The position numbers were made by a program, and so were the translations under genes. Shown piece after piece: positions 33,459-41,003 of a stretch of 64,000 bases of DNA. Numbering within the stretch: position 1 is the first letter of the stretch; the number at the start of each line of letters is the position of its first letter. This DNA comes from JAOUEA01 sp963825635 (lineage in GTDB: Bacteria > Actinomycetota > UBA4738 > HRBIN12). Below the pieces are notes generated by a model. It saw nothing but the letters and a program-made list of their open reading frames with translations. It was not told the DNA's origin and did not search any database. The stretch lies in the NCBI GenBank assembly GCA_963825635.1, contig CAWGTU010000001.1:682001-746000 (forward strand). The letters run 5' to 3'.

Positions 33459-33494
33459 CGTCTTGAACGACGGTTCAAAGACGGCACGAGTATG
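33459..33494 (-). promoter_or_regulatory. Promoter and inverted-repeat operator before the aminotransferase gene
   Basis: On the minus strand CATACT (33494-33489) resembles a -10. Directly downstream lies an inverted repeat: CGTCTTGAAC (33459-33468) and GTTCAAAGACG (33473-33483), perfect except for one bulged base, with TTGAAC/GTTCAA at its core. An operator over the start site implies repression of the sga-mcl-mtkAB unit. A second CATACT (37250-37245, minus strand) lies upstream of the hydroxypyruvate reductase gene. Confidence 0.5.
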
Positions 33495-33542
33495 GCACAG
33501 GGGCAGCCGCGTCCGGTAGTCGGCCTGCCTGACCTGAGGTGC

Positions 33543-36197
33543 CTACCCGGTGTTGCGCAGCCCGGCTGCGACGCCGTTCACCGTGGCCTGCACGAGTCGT
33601 TCGGCGCGCCCCCGCCCGTCGAGGAACCGCAGCTGCAGGAACGACAGCGCGTCGACGTAGGGGTTGCGGAGCTCGACCGCCTGCTGCAGCTCCTGACGGC
33701 AGTCGAGGAGCTCGGGATGCCCGGCGACCTGCAGCACGAGCTCGGTCGTGCGCGCCATCTCGTCGCGGACCGCCGTGCTCAGGTCGTCGCGGTCGCCGCG
33801 CGCGAGGTACAGCTCGGCGATCGCGGGGTCGGCCTTCGCGAGGGACAGCTCGGCGTTCTCGATCAGCGCCGTGAAGAACGGCCACTCGCGGAACATCGCC
33901 CGCAGGGTCGCGAGCCCGCCGCGCTCGCGGGCGACGGTGTCGAGACCCGTCCCCAATCCGTACCAGCCGGGCAGGTTCACGCGGCTCTGGCCCCACGCGA
34001 ACACCCACGGGATCGCGCGCAGGTCGTCGAGATCGTCGGCCTCGCCGACGCCCCTCGACACGGGCCTCGAGGCGATCGGCAGCGTCGAGATCTGCGCGAT
34101 CGGGGTCACCTGCCGAAAGAAGCGCACGAAGCCCGGCGACCGCACGAGCGACTCGTATCGCTCGCGCGACGCCTCGGCCATGAGCTCGACCTGTCGCTCG
34201 AACCGATCGGCCGGGTCGGGGGCACCGCCGGCCGCCGTCACCCGCACGACCGCCGACGTGAGCTGCTCGAGGTGGCGCCTGGCGAGCATCGGCTCGCCGT
34301 AGCGCGCGAACGCCATCTCGCCCTGCTCGGTCACCGTGAACCGACCGTCGACCGAGCCCGGCGGCTGGCCGAGGATCGCGCGGCTCGCCGGGCCGCCGCC
34401 TCGGCCGAGCGCCCCTCCCCGCCCGTGGAAGATCGTGAGGCGCAGGTCGTGCTCGCGCGCCCACGCCGCCATCGCTCGCTGGGCCCGGTAGAGCTCGATG
34501 TTCGCCGCGAGCACACCGGACTCCTTGGCCGAGTCGGAGTAGCCGACCATCACCTCCAGTTCGCGGTGCCGCCGCCGCAGGAGCCGCTTCGTGCCGGGGA
34601 GGGCGATCCATGCGTCGAGGATGTCGGTGGCGGTCGCGAGCTCGCGACGTGTCTCCAGCAGCGGCACCGGTTGCACGTCGGCCGGGCGGGTGGGGTTCGC
34701 CAGACGCGCGAGCGCGAGCACCCCCGCGAGGTCGGTGGCCGATCGGGTGAAGCTCACGATCACCCGTTCGCACGCCTGCGCGCCGAGCCGGTCCTGCACG
34801 TCTCGGACCGTCCGGAAGGTAGCGAGCACCTCGCGCGTCTCGGCGGTCTTCGCCTCCTGCGGGTCGATCTCCCTGGCGCGGGCCAGTCGATCGAGCGCAC
34901 GCGCGTTGCCCGCGGTCCGCGGCGCGAGCTCGCGCAGCGCCGCATCGAGGACCGCCGCGTGCTGGCGCACCTCCATCTCGGCCAGGTGGAAGCCGAACGT
35001 CTCGGCCTGCCATCGAAGGTGCTGGAGCTCGCCCCACGCGAGGGCGGGCGCGCCACCCGCGTCGAGCGAGCGTTGCACCACGTCGATGTCGACGATGAAC
35101 TCCCCTGCGCCGTCGTAGGCGCCACGGCCTCGGGAGCGCGTCGCTGCGAGCCGGTGCGCGGCGAGGCCGAGCTTGCGGCGGTGCGGCGCGTCGGGCAGCT
35201 TGCGAGCCAGCTCGCGAGCGGCACCCGGCAACGATCGCTCGTCGCGCACCAGCGCCCTGCGCAGTGCCGTCGAGGGGGCGACATCGCGTTCACTGGCCGA
35301 GAGCGTCCGGGCGATGCGTCGGGTCGCGGCCTCGAGACCCCGCAGGACGTGGTCGGTCGCGATCGCCGAGGCCTTCGCCGTGGTCTCGGCCGTGACCGTG
35401 GGATTGCCGTCCCGGTCGCCGCCGACCCACGTACCCCACCGCAGGAATACAGGGAACGGCGGCTCCCTCATGCCGCTTCCGTCCGGGTCGAGGGCCCGAT
35501 CCACCTCGCGATACACGAGCGGTAGGGTGGTGAAGATCGTCTGGTCGAACAAGGCGAGCGTGGCGCGCACCTCGTCGAGCGGCTCGGGCCGATGATGACG
35601 CACGGGGTCGGTGTGCCAGAGCCCGGTGATCTCCTCTCGGAGGCGCCGCCTGGCTTCGATCGATTCGGGTGCGCCGAGTCGGGCGTCGTCGAGCCGGTCG
35701 AGGAGCTCCCCGATGCGCCAGACATGCTCGACCACGGCGCGGCGTTTCGCCTCGGTGGGATGCGCAGTCAGCACGGGCCGGATCCGCAGGTCGCCGAACG
35801 CGTCGGGGGTGGCGAGCGGGCCGAGCGCCGCGATCGATCCGTCGAGCGGCCGGGCACCGTGTGTCCGGGCGCGCAGCACCCTGATGCGTTGGCGTTCCTC
35901 CGCGAGGTTCACGAGCTGGAAGTAACACGTGAACGCCCTGATCACCTGCTCGGCCCGAGCGGTGTCGAGCGACCCGACGAGCTTGACGACCCGCCGACGC
36001 CGGGCATCGGTCACGCGACCGCGCAGCTCGATCGTGGCCCTGCGGAGCTCCTCGACGTCGTCGAGGAGCTCCGGTCCTCCGCTCTCGGCGATCGCCTCGC
36101 CGAGGATCGTCGTGAGCAGCCTGACGTCGCGCCGCAGCTCCGGCGGCATGGGGCGTGGACCACCACGGGCCCGGGCGGCGGCCGACCGGGCGGGCAC
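33543..36197 (-). CDS. ppc: Phosphoenolpyruvate carboxylase
   Basis: An 884-residue, full-length PEP carboxylase. Catalytic blocks are PVLTAHPTEAKRR (His near residue 146), TWVGGDRDGNP, GYSDSAKESG (usually GYSDSGKDAG), FHGRGGALGRGGGP, and the invariant C-terminal VNGVAAGLRNTG ending in Gly. It carboxylates PEP with bicarbonate to oxaloacetate; in the serine cycle this supplies the malate later activated by malate-CoA ligase. The GTG at 36197 lies 4 bp after the hydroxypyruvate reductase stop; an ATG at 36149 is an alternative start closer to the family N-terminus. Anaplerotic use is also possible, but the location inside the cluster is telling. There is a 126-bp gap to the aminotransferase gene. 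Confidence 0.93.
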   Translation of the reverse strand: MPARSAAARARGGPRPMPPELRRDVRLLTTILGEAIAESGGPELLDDVEELRRATIELRGRVTDARRRRVVKLVGSLDTARAEQVIRAFTCYFQLVNLAEERQRIRVLRARTHGARPLDGSIAALGPLATPDAFGDLRIRPVLTAHPTEAKRRAVVEHVWRIGELLDRLDDARLGAPESIEARRRLREEITGLWHTDPVRHHRPEPLDEVRATLALFDQTIFTTLPLVYREVDRALDPDGSGMREPPFPVFLRWGTWVGGDRDGNPTVTAETTAKASAIATDHVLRGLEAATRRIARTLSASERDVAPSTALRRALVRDERSLPGAARELARKLPDAPHRRKLGLAAHRLAATRSRGRGAYDGAGEFIVDIDVVQRSLDAGGAPALAWGELQHLRWQAETFGFHLAEMEVRQHAAVLDAALRELAPRTAGNARALDRLARAREIDPQEAKTAETREVLATFRTVRDVQDRLGAQACERVIVSFTRSATDLAGVLALARLANPTRPADVQPVPLLETRRELATATDILDAWIALPGTKRLLRRRHRELEVMVGYSDSAKESGVLAANIELYRAQRAMAAWAREHDLRLTIFHGRGGALGRGGGPASRAILGQPPGSVDGRFTVTEQGEMAFARYGEPMLARRHLEQLTSAVVRVTAAGGAPDPADRFERQVELMAEASRERYESLVRSPGFVRFFRQVTPIAQISTLPIASRPVSRGVGEADDLDDLRAIPWVFAWGQSRVNLPGWYGLGTGLDTVARERGGLATLRAMFREWPFFTALIENAELSLAKADPAIAELYLARGDRDDLSTAVRDEMARTTELVLQVAGHPELLDCRQELQQAVELRNPYVDALSFLQLRFLDGRGRAERLVQATVNGVAAGLRNTG

Positions 36198-36201
36198 CCC
36201 C

Positions 36202-37188
36202 TCAGCCGCCGAGCACGTCGGGGTTCAGCAGCGTCGGTGGGCGCGCGCCGTCGATCGCCGCGAAGACGTTGTCGACGACGACGTCGCCCATCGCGTTGCG
36301 CGTGTCGACCGTGGCGCTGCCCAGGTGCGGGATCACGACGGCGTTCTCGAGCTGCAGCAGTCGTGGCTCCACCTCGGGCTCCCGCTCGAACACGTCGAGG
36401 CCCGCGGCGAAGATCTCGCCGGACCCGAGCGCGTCGGCGAGCGCCGACTCGTCGATCACCGGGCCTCGCGACGTGTTCACGACGACGGCCGTCGGCTTCA
36501 TCGCCCGGAACGCCTCGGCGCCGAAGAGGTGACGGGTGTCGGGCGTGAGGTTCGTGTGGATCGACACGAAGTCTGCCTGCGAGAGCAGCTCGCCGAGCTC
36601 GAGGCGCTCGGCCCCGGTCTCGGCCTCCACCTCGCCCGGCAGCTGCACGGCGTCGCTGTAGACGATGCGCATGCCGAAGCCCTTCGCGCGACGGGCGACC
36701 GCCTGCCCGATGCGGCCGAACCCCACGATGCCGATCGTCTTGTGGTGCACGTCCTGGCCGAGCATCATCAGCGGCCCCCAGATCCACGGGGTGCCGGCGC
36801 GCAGGAACCGCTCGCCCTCGCCGACCCTGCGGGCCGCCGCCATCAGCAACGCGAACGCCGTGTCGGCGGTCGTCTCGGTGAGCACGTCCGGCGTGTTCGT
36901 CGCGAGCACCCCCGCCTCGGTGCACGCGGGCACGTCGACGTTGTCGAACCCGACGGCGTGGTTCGCCACGATCTTCAGCTGCGGTCCGGCGGCTGCAAGG
37001 AATTCCGCGTCGACCTTCTCCGTGAGCATCGTCACGATCGCGTCGCGGCCCGCGATCACCCGCAGCAGCTCGTCTCGGGGGATGCCGAACTCGTTCTCGT
37101 GCACGGTGACGTCGCATCGCTCCTGCAGCCGGGCGAGCGGCGCCTCCATGATCGGACGGGTCACCAGCACGTTCGGTCGGTCGGTCAT
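36202..37188 (-). CDS. Hydroxypyruvate/glyoxylate reductase (D-isomer 2-hydroxyacid dehydrogenase)
   Basis: A 328-residue NAD(P)-dependent dehydrogenase. The NAD loop reads GIVGFGRIGQAVARR, and catalytic residues appear in NTSRGPVIDE (Arg), GLDVFEREPEV (Glu) and IPHLGSATVDTR (His). The N-terminal catalytic domain contains VANHAVGFDNVDVPACTEAG and NTPDVLTETTAD, the pattern of glyoxylate/hydroxypyruvate reductases rather than phosphoglycerate dehydrogenases (no ACT domain). It reduces hydroxypyruvate to D-glycerate, the step after the serine-glyoxylate aminotransferase. The start at 37188 has GGAGG 8 nt upstream. It is the first gene of the serine-cycle cluster, divergent from a GNAT gene. Confidence 0.88.
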   Translation of the reverse strand: MTDRPNVLVTRPIMEAPLARLQERCDVTVHENEFGIPRDELLRVIAGRDAIVTMLTEKVDAEFLAAAGPQLKIVANHAVGFDNVDVPACTEAGVLATNTPDVLTETTADTAFALLMAAARRVGEGERFLRAGTPWIWGPLMMLGQDVHHKTIGIVGFGRIGQAVARRAKGFGMRIVYSDAVQLPGEVEAETGAERLELGELLSQADFVSIHTNLTPDTRHLFGAEAFRAMKPTAVVVNTSRGPVIDESALADALGSGEIFAAGLDVFEREPEVEPRLLQLENAVVIPHLGSATVDTRNAMGDVVVDNVFAAIDGARPPTLLNPDVLGG

Positions 37189-37299
37189 CGGCGGTTCCTC
37201 CGTGTCCTGGGCCGCGCCGAGAGCCGCGCGGCGGGAAGCTTCGCAGTATGCCGCGTCGACGCCCCGGTTCGATAGCCCGCGCCCCCGGCTCGTCACCGC

Positions 37300-37305
37300 T
37301 AGGCT
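37300..37305 (+). promoter_or_regulatory. Putative -10 box TAGGCT
   Basis: TAGGCT ends 9 nt before the GTG at 37315, giving a very short leader or none. Confidence 0.4.
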
Positions 37306-37314
37306 CCCAGCTCC

Positions 37315-37836
37315 GTGCTGATCTCCATCCCGATCGAGACCGACCGGTTGCGCCTGCGGGCCTTCCGCTCAGACGGCTCCGACCTCGACGCGCTGCACGC
37401 CGTGCTCGGCGATGCGGACTCGATGCGCTACTACCCGGCTCCCCTCGATCGCGACGGCGCCCGCGAATGGATCGAGCACCAGATCGAGCGCTACGAGCAC
37501 GACGGGTTCGGGCTGCTCGCGATCGAGGACCGGGCCACGGGCGAGGTGATCGGCGACTGCGGCCCCACGGTCCAGGAGGCCGACGGCGTCTCCTACGTCG
37601 AGCTCGGGTGGCACGTGCTCGCCTCGCGACAGCGCCGGGGCATCGCGACCGAGGCCGGTGCCGCCTGCCGCGAGGCGGCCTTCGTGGCGCTCGACGAGCC
37701 GTTCCTGATCTCGTTGATCAGGCCCGAGAACGTGCCGTCCAGGCGGGTGGCCGAGAAGCTCGGGTTCGAGATCTGGCGGGGCACGATCAGGGCCGGATGG
37801 GGACACCTGATCTACCGGCTCGATCGTCCCTCGTGA
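37315..37836 (+). CDS. GNAT-family N-acetyltransferase (RimJ/RimL-like)
   Basis: A 173-residue acetyltransferase. IETDRLRLRAF at the N-terminus, VELGWHVLASRQRRGIATEA (acetyl-CoA loop RxxGxA) and LIRPENVPSRRVAEKLGFE at the end are typical of the RimJ/RimL group that acetylates N-termini or small molecules. The substrate is unknown. The GTG start follows a TAGGCT box. It is divergent from the serine-cycle cluster and not obviously connected. Confidence 0.88.
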   Translation: MLISIPIETDRLRLRAFRSDGSDLDALHAVLGDADSMRYYPAPLDRDGAREWIEHQIERYEHDGFGLLAIEDRATGEVIGDCGPTVQEADGVSYVELGWHVLASRQRRGIATEAGAACREAAFVALDEPFLISLIRPENVPSRRVAEKLGFEIWRGTIRAGWGHLIYRLDRPS

Positions 37837-37842
37837 CGATCG
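37821..37842. terminator. Hairpin over the GNAT stop codon
   Basis: CGATCGTC (37821-37828) and GACGATCG (37835-37842) form an 8-bp stem with loop CCTCGT that includes the TGA at 37834-37836. It sits between convergent genes; no T-tract. Confidence 0.4.
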
Positions 37843-37887
37843 TGCGTGCCTCCGTGCATGCCGTGTCTTCCGTCGGTCCGTCGGCCC

Positions 37888-38520
37888 TCAATGCAGGTCG
37901 AGCAGGTCGCGCACCGCGGCGGCAACTCCGAGGCCGATCGCCTCGTGCGCATCCGCCTCGAAATGGATGCCGTCGATCGGGCTCGACTCCGCGAACGGGG
38001 CGAGGTCGAGAAGCGGCACCTGGGCATCGTCCGCGAGGCGCCGGTACGCATCGGCGAACCCACGCGATTCCAGCTCCCCGTGCGGGGAGTCGGCCTCCAG
38101 GACGCCCAGAGGGCCGAACGGGGGAGAGATCAGCACGAGCACCTCGGGGGCGTCCTCATCGGGGCCGGCGTCGCTCGCTCGCACCATCTCGGCGAGCGTG
38201 ATCGCACCGCGCGCCGCGTCCTGGGCCGTGAGCCCGCCCGGTACGAACAGGTCGTTCGTGCCGAGCCAGATGATCACGAGGTCGAGCGGGGCGTGCGTCT
38301 GCAACACGACCGGGAGGAACGTCATGCCGTTGCGTCCCGGCTCGAACGGGTCCTCGAAGACCGTGGTCCGGCCGCTCATGCCCTCCTCGATCACGTGCAC
38401 GTCGTCGCCGAGCTCTCGTTGCATCACCCCCGGCCAGCGTCGCCATCGCTGCAGGCGGGCCTCGGTCGAGGCCTCGAGGCCCCAGGTGTTCGAGTCGCCG
38501 TAGCAGCAGACCGCGGTCAC
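37888..38520 (-). CDS. SGNH/GDSL-family hydrolase
   Basis: A 210-residue esterase-like protein. Block I reads CCYGDSNTWG with the catalytic Ser, block III IIWLGTNDLFVP holds the oxyanion Asn, and the C-terminal DGIHFEADAH supplies the Asp-His pair. No signal peptide is seen, so it is probably cytoplasmic. Family members hydrolyse acyl or acetyl esters; the closest look is to arylesterase/acyl-CoA thioesterase-I-like GDSL proteins. The start is a GTG at 38520, 22 bp after the cyclophilin stop, so the two may share a transcript. Confidence 0.88.
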   Translation of the reverse strand: MTAVCCYGDSNTWGLEASTEARLQRWRRWPGVMQRELGDDVHVIEEGMSGRTTVFEDPFEPGRNGMTFLPVVLQTHAPLDLVIIWLGTNDLFVPGGLTAQDAARGAITLAEMVRASDAGPDEDAPEVLVLISPPFGPLGVLEADSPHGELESRGFADAYRRLADDAQVPLLDLAPFAESSPIDGIHFEADAHEAIGLGVAAAVRDLLDLH

Positions 38521-38542
38521 GCGCGAGGTCCGTGGGCCGGTC

Positions 38543-39052
38543 TCACTCGGCGACGTCGATGCGCTCGATCACGATGTCGTCGGTGGGGCGGTCCTGCGCT
38601 CCGGTCGGGGCCTTCGAGATGCGCTCGATCACGTCGTAGCCCTCGGTGACCTCGCCGAAGATCGTGTGGCGGCCCGTGAGCCAGTCGGTGGCCCCGACGG
38701 TCACGAAGAACTGGCAGCCGTTCGTGCCGGGGCCTGCGTTGGCCATCGCGAGCAGCCCCGGTCGGTCGAACGCCGGACCGTCGGGCGGGCACTCGTCGTC
38801 GAACGCGTAGCCCGGGCCGCCCGTGCCGGTGCCGGTCGGGTCGCCGCCCTGGATCATGAAGCCGTCGATCACCCGGTGGAAGATCGTGCCCGGATAGAGC
38901 GCGTCGGTCTTCGTCTGCCCGTCGCGAGGGTCGGTCCACTCCTTGCCCCCCGTCGCGAGGTCGACGAAGTTCTGGACCGTGACAGGGGCGTGCTCGGGCA
39001 TGAGGCGGACGGTGAAGGAGCCCTGGTTCGTGACGATCGTGGCCGTGGACAT
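38543..39052 (-). CDS. Cyclophilin-type peptidyl-prolyl cis-trans isomerase
   Basis: A 169-residue cytoplasmic cyclophilin. PGTIFHRVIDGFMIQGGDP contains the catalytic Arg, and NAGPGTNGCQFFVTVGATDW with GRHTIFGEVTEGYDV forms the substrate groove. The length is that of a single catalytic domain with no signal peptide. It speeds proline isomerisation in protein folding. The ATG at 39052 has GGAGGG upstream and is divergent from a MarR gene across a strong palindromic operator (39099-39128), so MarR may control it too. Confidence 0.93.
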   Translation of the reverse strand: MSTATIVTNQGSFTVRLMPEHAPVTVQNFVDLATGGKEWTDPRDGQTKTDALYPGTIFHRVIDGFMIQGGDPTGTGTGGPGYAFDDECPPDGPAFDRPGLLAMANAGPGTNGCQFFVTVGATDWLTGRHTIFGEVTEGYDVIERISKAPTGAQDRPTDDIVIERIDVAE

Positions 39053-39098
39053 CGTGACCCTCCTCGGGTTCCGGTGGAGAACGGCCAAGTCTATCGAG

Positions 39099-39128
39099 GC
39101 ACGATAGTTGCGTGCGCAACTATCGTGC
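39099..39128. promoter_or_regulatory. MarR-type operator palindrome
   Basis: GCACGATAGTTGCG (39099-39112) and CGCAACTATCGTGC (39115-39128) are perfect 14-bp inverted arms with a 2-bp centre. ATAGTTGCG/CGCAACTAT resembles MarR/OhrR-type operators. It lies between the divergent cyclophilin and marR genes, just before the marR -10 TAGCCT (39132-39137), where a bound repressor would block RNA polymerase. Confidence 0.75.
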
Positions 39129-39131
39129 GCG

Positions 39132-39137
39132 TAGCCT
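39132..39137 (+). promoter_or_regulatory. Putative -10 box TAGCCT (leaderless)
   Basis: TAGCCT ends 6 nt before the ATG at 39144 of the MarR gene and is abutted upstream by the palindrome. Confidence 0.5.
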
Positions 39138-39143
39138 CGGTGC

Positions 39144-39599
39144 ATGGCCTCCGAGATCAAGCTTCAAGCATGGTTCACGTTCCTGCAGGCGCACGACGCG
39201 GCGACCGAGTCGCTCGACGCCGAGCTGCGTGAGCGGGCGGGTCTCACCCTCTCCGACTACGAGGTGCTCCTCCACCTCGAGCGGGCCGCGGGCTCGAGGC
39301 TCCGCATGACGGACCTCGCCGCGAGCGTGTTGCTGACCGCGAGCGGCACGACGCGGGCGGTCGATCGCCTGGAACGCGACGGCTTCGTGCGGCGGGTGCC
39401 CGACCCCGACGACGGACGTGCGACCTTCGTCGCGCTCACCGCCGCCGGGCGGAGGCGGTTCCGCGCCGCGGCCCCCGTGCACCTGGCGGGCGTCAGGGCG
39501 CGGTTCCTCGATGCGATCACGAAGCGCGACGCCGAGGCACTGCGCGCGATCGCGGTGAAGGTGCTCGCCGCGAACGGCCGCGCGGAGCGCACCCTCTAA
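39144..39599 (+). CDS. MarR-family transcriptional regulator
   Basis: A 151-residue winged-helix regulator. The DNA-binding region reads LTLSDYEVLLHLERAAGSRL, then MTDLAASVLLTASGTTRAVD as recognition helix and DRLERDGFVRRVPDPDDGR as wing. MarR proteins bind palindromes as dimers and respond to phenolics or oxidants. No conserved N-terminal redox Cys is present, so it is unlikely to be an OhrR-type peroxide sensor. It probably binds the palindrome 15 bp upstream of its own start and represses itself and the divergent cyclophilin gene. Confidence 0.92.
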   Translation: MASEIKLQAWFTFLQAHDAATESLDAELRERAGLTLSDYEVLLHLERAAGSRLRMTDLAASVLLTASGTTRAVDRLERDGFVRRVPDPDDGRATFVALTAAGRRRFRAAAPVHLAGVRARFLDAITKRDAEALRAIAVKVLAANGRAERTL

Positions 39600-39611
39600 G
39601 CGCACCCTCTA
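39586..39611. repeat. 13-bp tandem duplication at convergent stops
   Basis: AGCGCACCCTCTA occurs twice back to back (39586-39598 and 39599-39611). The first copy carries most of the marR TAA stop, the second the antiporter TAG stop on the other strand. Confidence 0.8.
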
Positions 39612-40904
39612 GCGGAGCGGGGCCCCGGTCCGGACGACACGTCCGAGCCAGCTGCCGGCGACGAGCGACGTCACGATCGCGAGCATCACGAGCACCGCGT
39701 AGAAGCCCCCGTCGACGATCCCCGCGTCGAACGCCACCGAGGCGAGCACGATGCCCGGGCCCCCGCGCGCGTTCAGGGCGACGCCCAGGTTGTGGGCGCC
39801 GGATCGCGACTCGCCAGCCCACCGCGCGCCTATCCACACGCTCGCGTACTTCGCGACGCACGCCACGAGGAGGAAGAGCAGGAAGAACAAGGGCTCGAAC
39901 CCGTCGAGCAGGTCGAGGCGCAGGCCGACGATCGCGAAGTACAGGGGGATGAAGAACGCGAACGAGAAGCTTCGGATCGTCTCCCGCGCCGCCTCGGCGC
40001 CGGTCGTGCCCTCCGCAGAGCTCACGACGATGCCCGCGACGAAGGCCCCGAGGAGTGGCACCACGTCGAGTGCGACCGCGACCATCGTGACGGCCAGCAT
40101 GAACACGATCTGGAACGCGATCGCGCTGCCCCGCTTCACGACGTTGAACCGGAAGCGCAGCATCGACCGATAGATGGGGGGACCGACCCACAGGGCGACG
40201 CCGAGGAACGCGAGCGTCGCCGCGACGTGGAACCCGATCGAGGCGGCCGAACCGGGCTCGAGGCCGAGCAGCGCCGGCAGGCCGACCCCCTCGCCGGAGC
40301 CGCCGGCGACGAGCCCGAGCGCGATCGCGAGCAGCACGTAGATCGCGACGTCTTCCAGCACCGCGACCGCGAGCACGATGCGGGCGAAGGCAGTCTCGAG
40401 GATGCCCAGATCGAACATGATGCGCGAGATCACGGGGATGCTCGTGACCGCGATCGCAAGCGCGAAGACCAGCACGAACGCGGTCCGGTCGCCGGCCGTG
40501 CCGACGTGGGCGCCCTCGGGCAGCAGCGTGACGAAGACGAGCCCGACGAGGAAAGGCACGACCATGCCCGTCATCGTGACCGCGGCCACGGTGCGTCGTT
40601 CGTCGGCCTGGAACGACGAACGGATCTCCGATCCCGCGCTGAACATCAAGAGCAGCAGGCCGAGTTGGTACATCGCGTCGAGCACGAGCGGCACCGGCCC
40701 CGAGGCGGGGAACACCTGGTCGTGCAGCCCGGGAGCGATCGCGCCGAGCACGGTCGGCCCCAGCAGCAGGCCCCCGACGATCTCGCCGATCACGCGTGGC
40801 TGTCCGAAGCGGTGGGCCAGGTACCCGACGGCGTGCGCGGCGACGAGCAGGGCGGTGATCGCGAGGAGGAGCCTCGCGAGCTCCAGGCTTCCGAGGCTCT
40901 CCAT
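39609..40904 (-). CDS. Cation/proton antiporter (CPA2 family, Na+/H+ exchanger domain)
   Basis: A 431-residue transporter with about 12 hydrophobic helices. VIGEIVGGLLLGPTVLG in an early helix, LVLAVAVLEDVAIYVLLAI with the ED pair in a mid-membrane helix, and VALNARGGPGIVLASVAF near the end are conserved in the NhaP/KefB-type CPA2 group. No TrkA-N domain follows, so it is a bare transporter domain. It likely exchanges Na+ or K+ for H+ at the cell membrane. A perfect 30-bp palindrome lies 46 bp upstream of its ATG. Confidence 0.88.
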   Translation of the reverse strand: MESLGSLELARLLLAITALLVAAHAVGYLAHRFGQPRVIGEIVGGLLLGPTVLGAIAPGLHDQVFPASGPVPLVLDAMYQLGLLLLMFSAGSEIRSSFQADERRTVAAVTMTGMVVPFLVGLVFVTLLPEGAHVGTAGDRTAFVLVFALAIAVTSIPVISRIMFDLGILETAFARIVLAVAVLEDVAIYVLLAIALGLVAGGSGEGVGLPALLGLEPGSAASIGFHVAATLAFLGVALWVGPPIYRSMLRFRFNVVKRGSAIAFQIVFMLAVTMVAVALDVVPLLGAFVAGIVVSSAEGTTGAEAARETIRSFSFAFFIPLYFAIVGLRLDLLDGFEPLFFLLFLLVACVAKYASVWIGARWAGESRSGAHNLGVALNARGGPGIVLASVAFDAGIVDGGFYAVLVMLAIVTSLVAGSWLGRVVRTGAPLR

Positions 40905-40949
40905 TGTCGTGCCCTCCGTCTTGAGCCCCGCGCCGAACTCGGATACACG

Positions 40950-40979
40950 TCGGCGACCCGGGTCGACCCGGGTCGCCGA
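40950..40979. promoter_or_regulatory. 30-bp perfect palindrome upstream of the antiporter
   Basis: TCGGCGACCCGGGTC (40950-40964) and GACCCGGGTCGCCGA (40965-40979) are exact inverted arms with no spacer, built from two copies of GACCCGGGTC. It may end transcription from the beta-propeller gene (stop at 41004) or act as an operator for the antiporter gene; no T-tract follows on the minus strand. Confidence 0.55.
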
Positions 40980-41003
40980 TGATCCTGCTGGGTCAGGCTC
41001 GCG

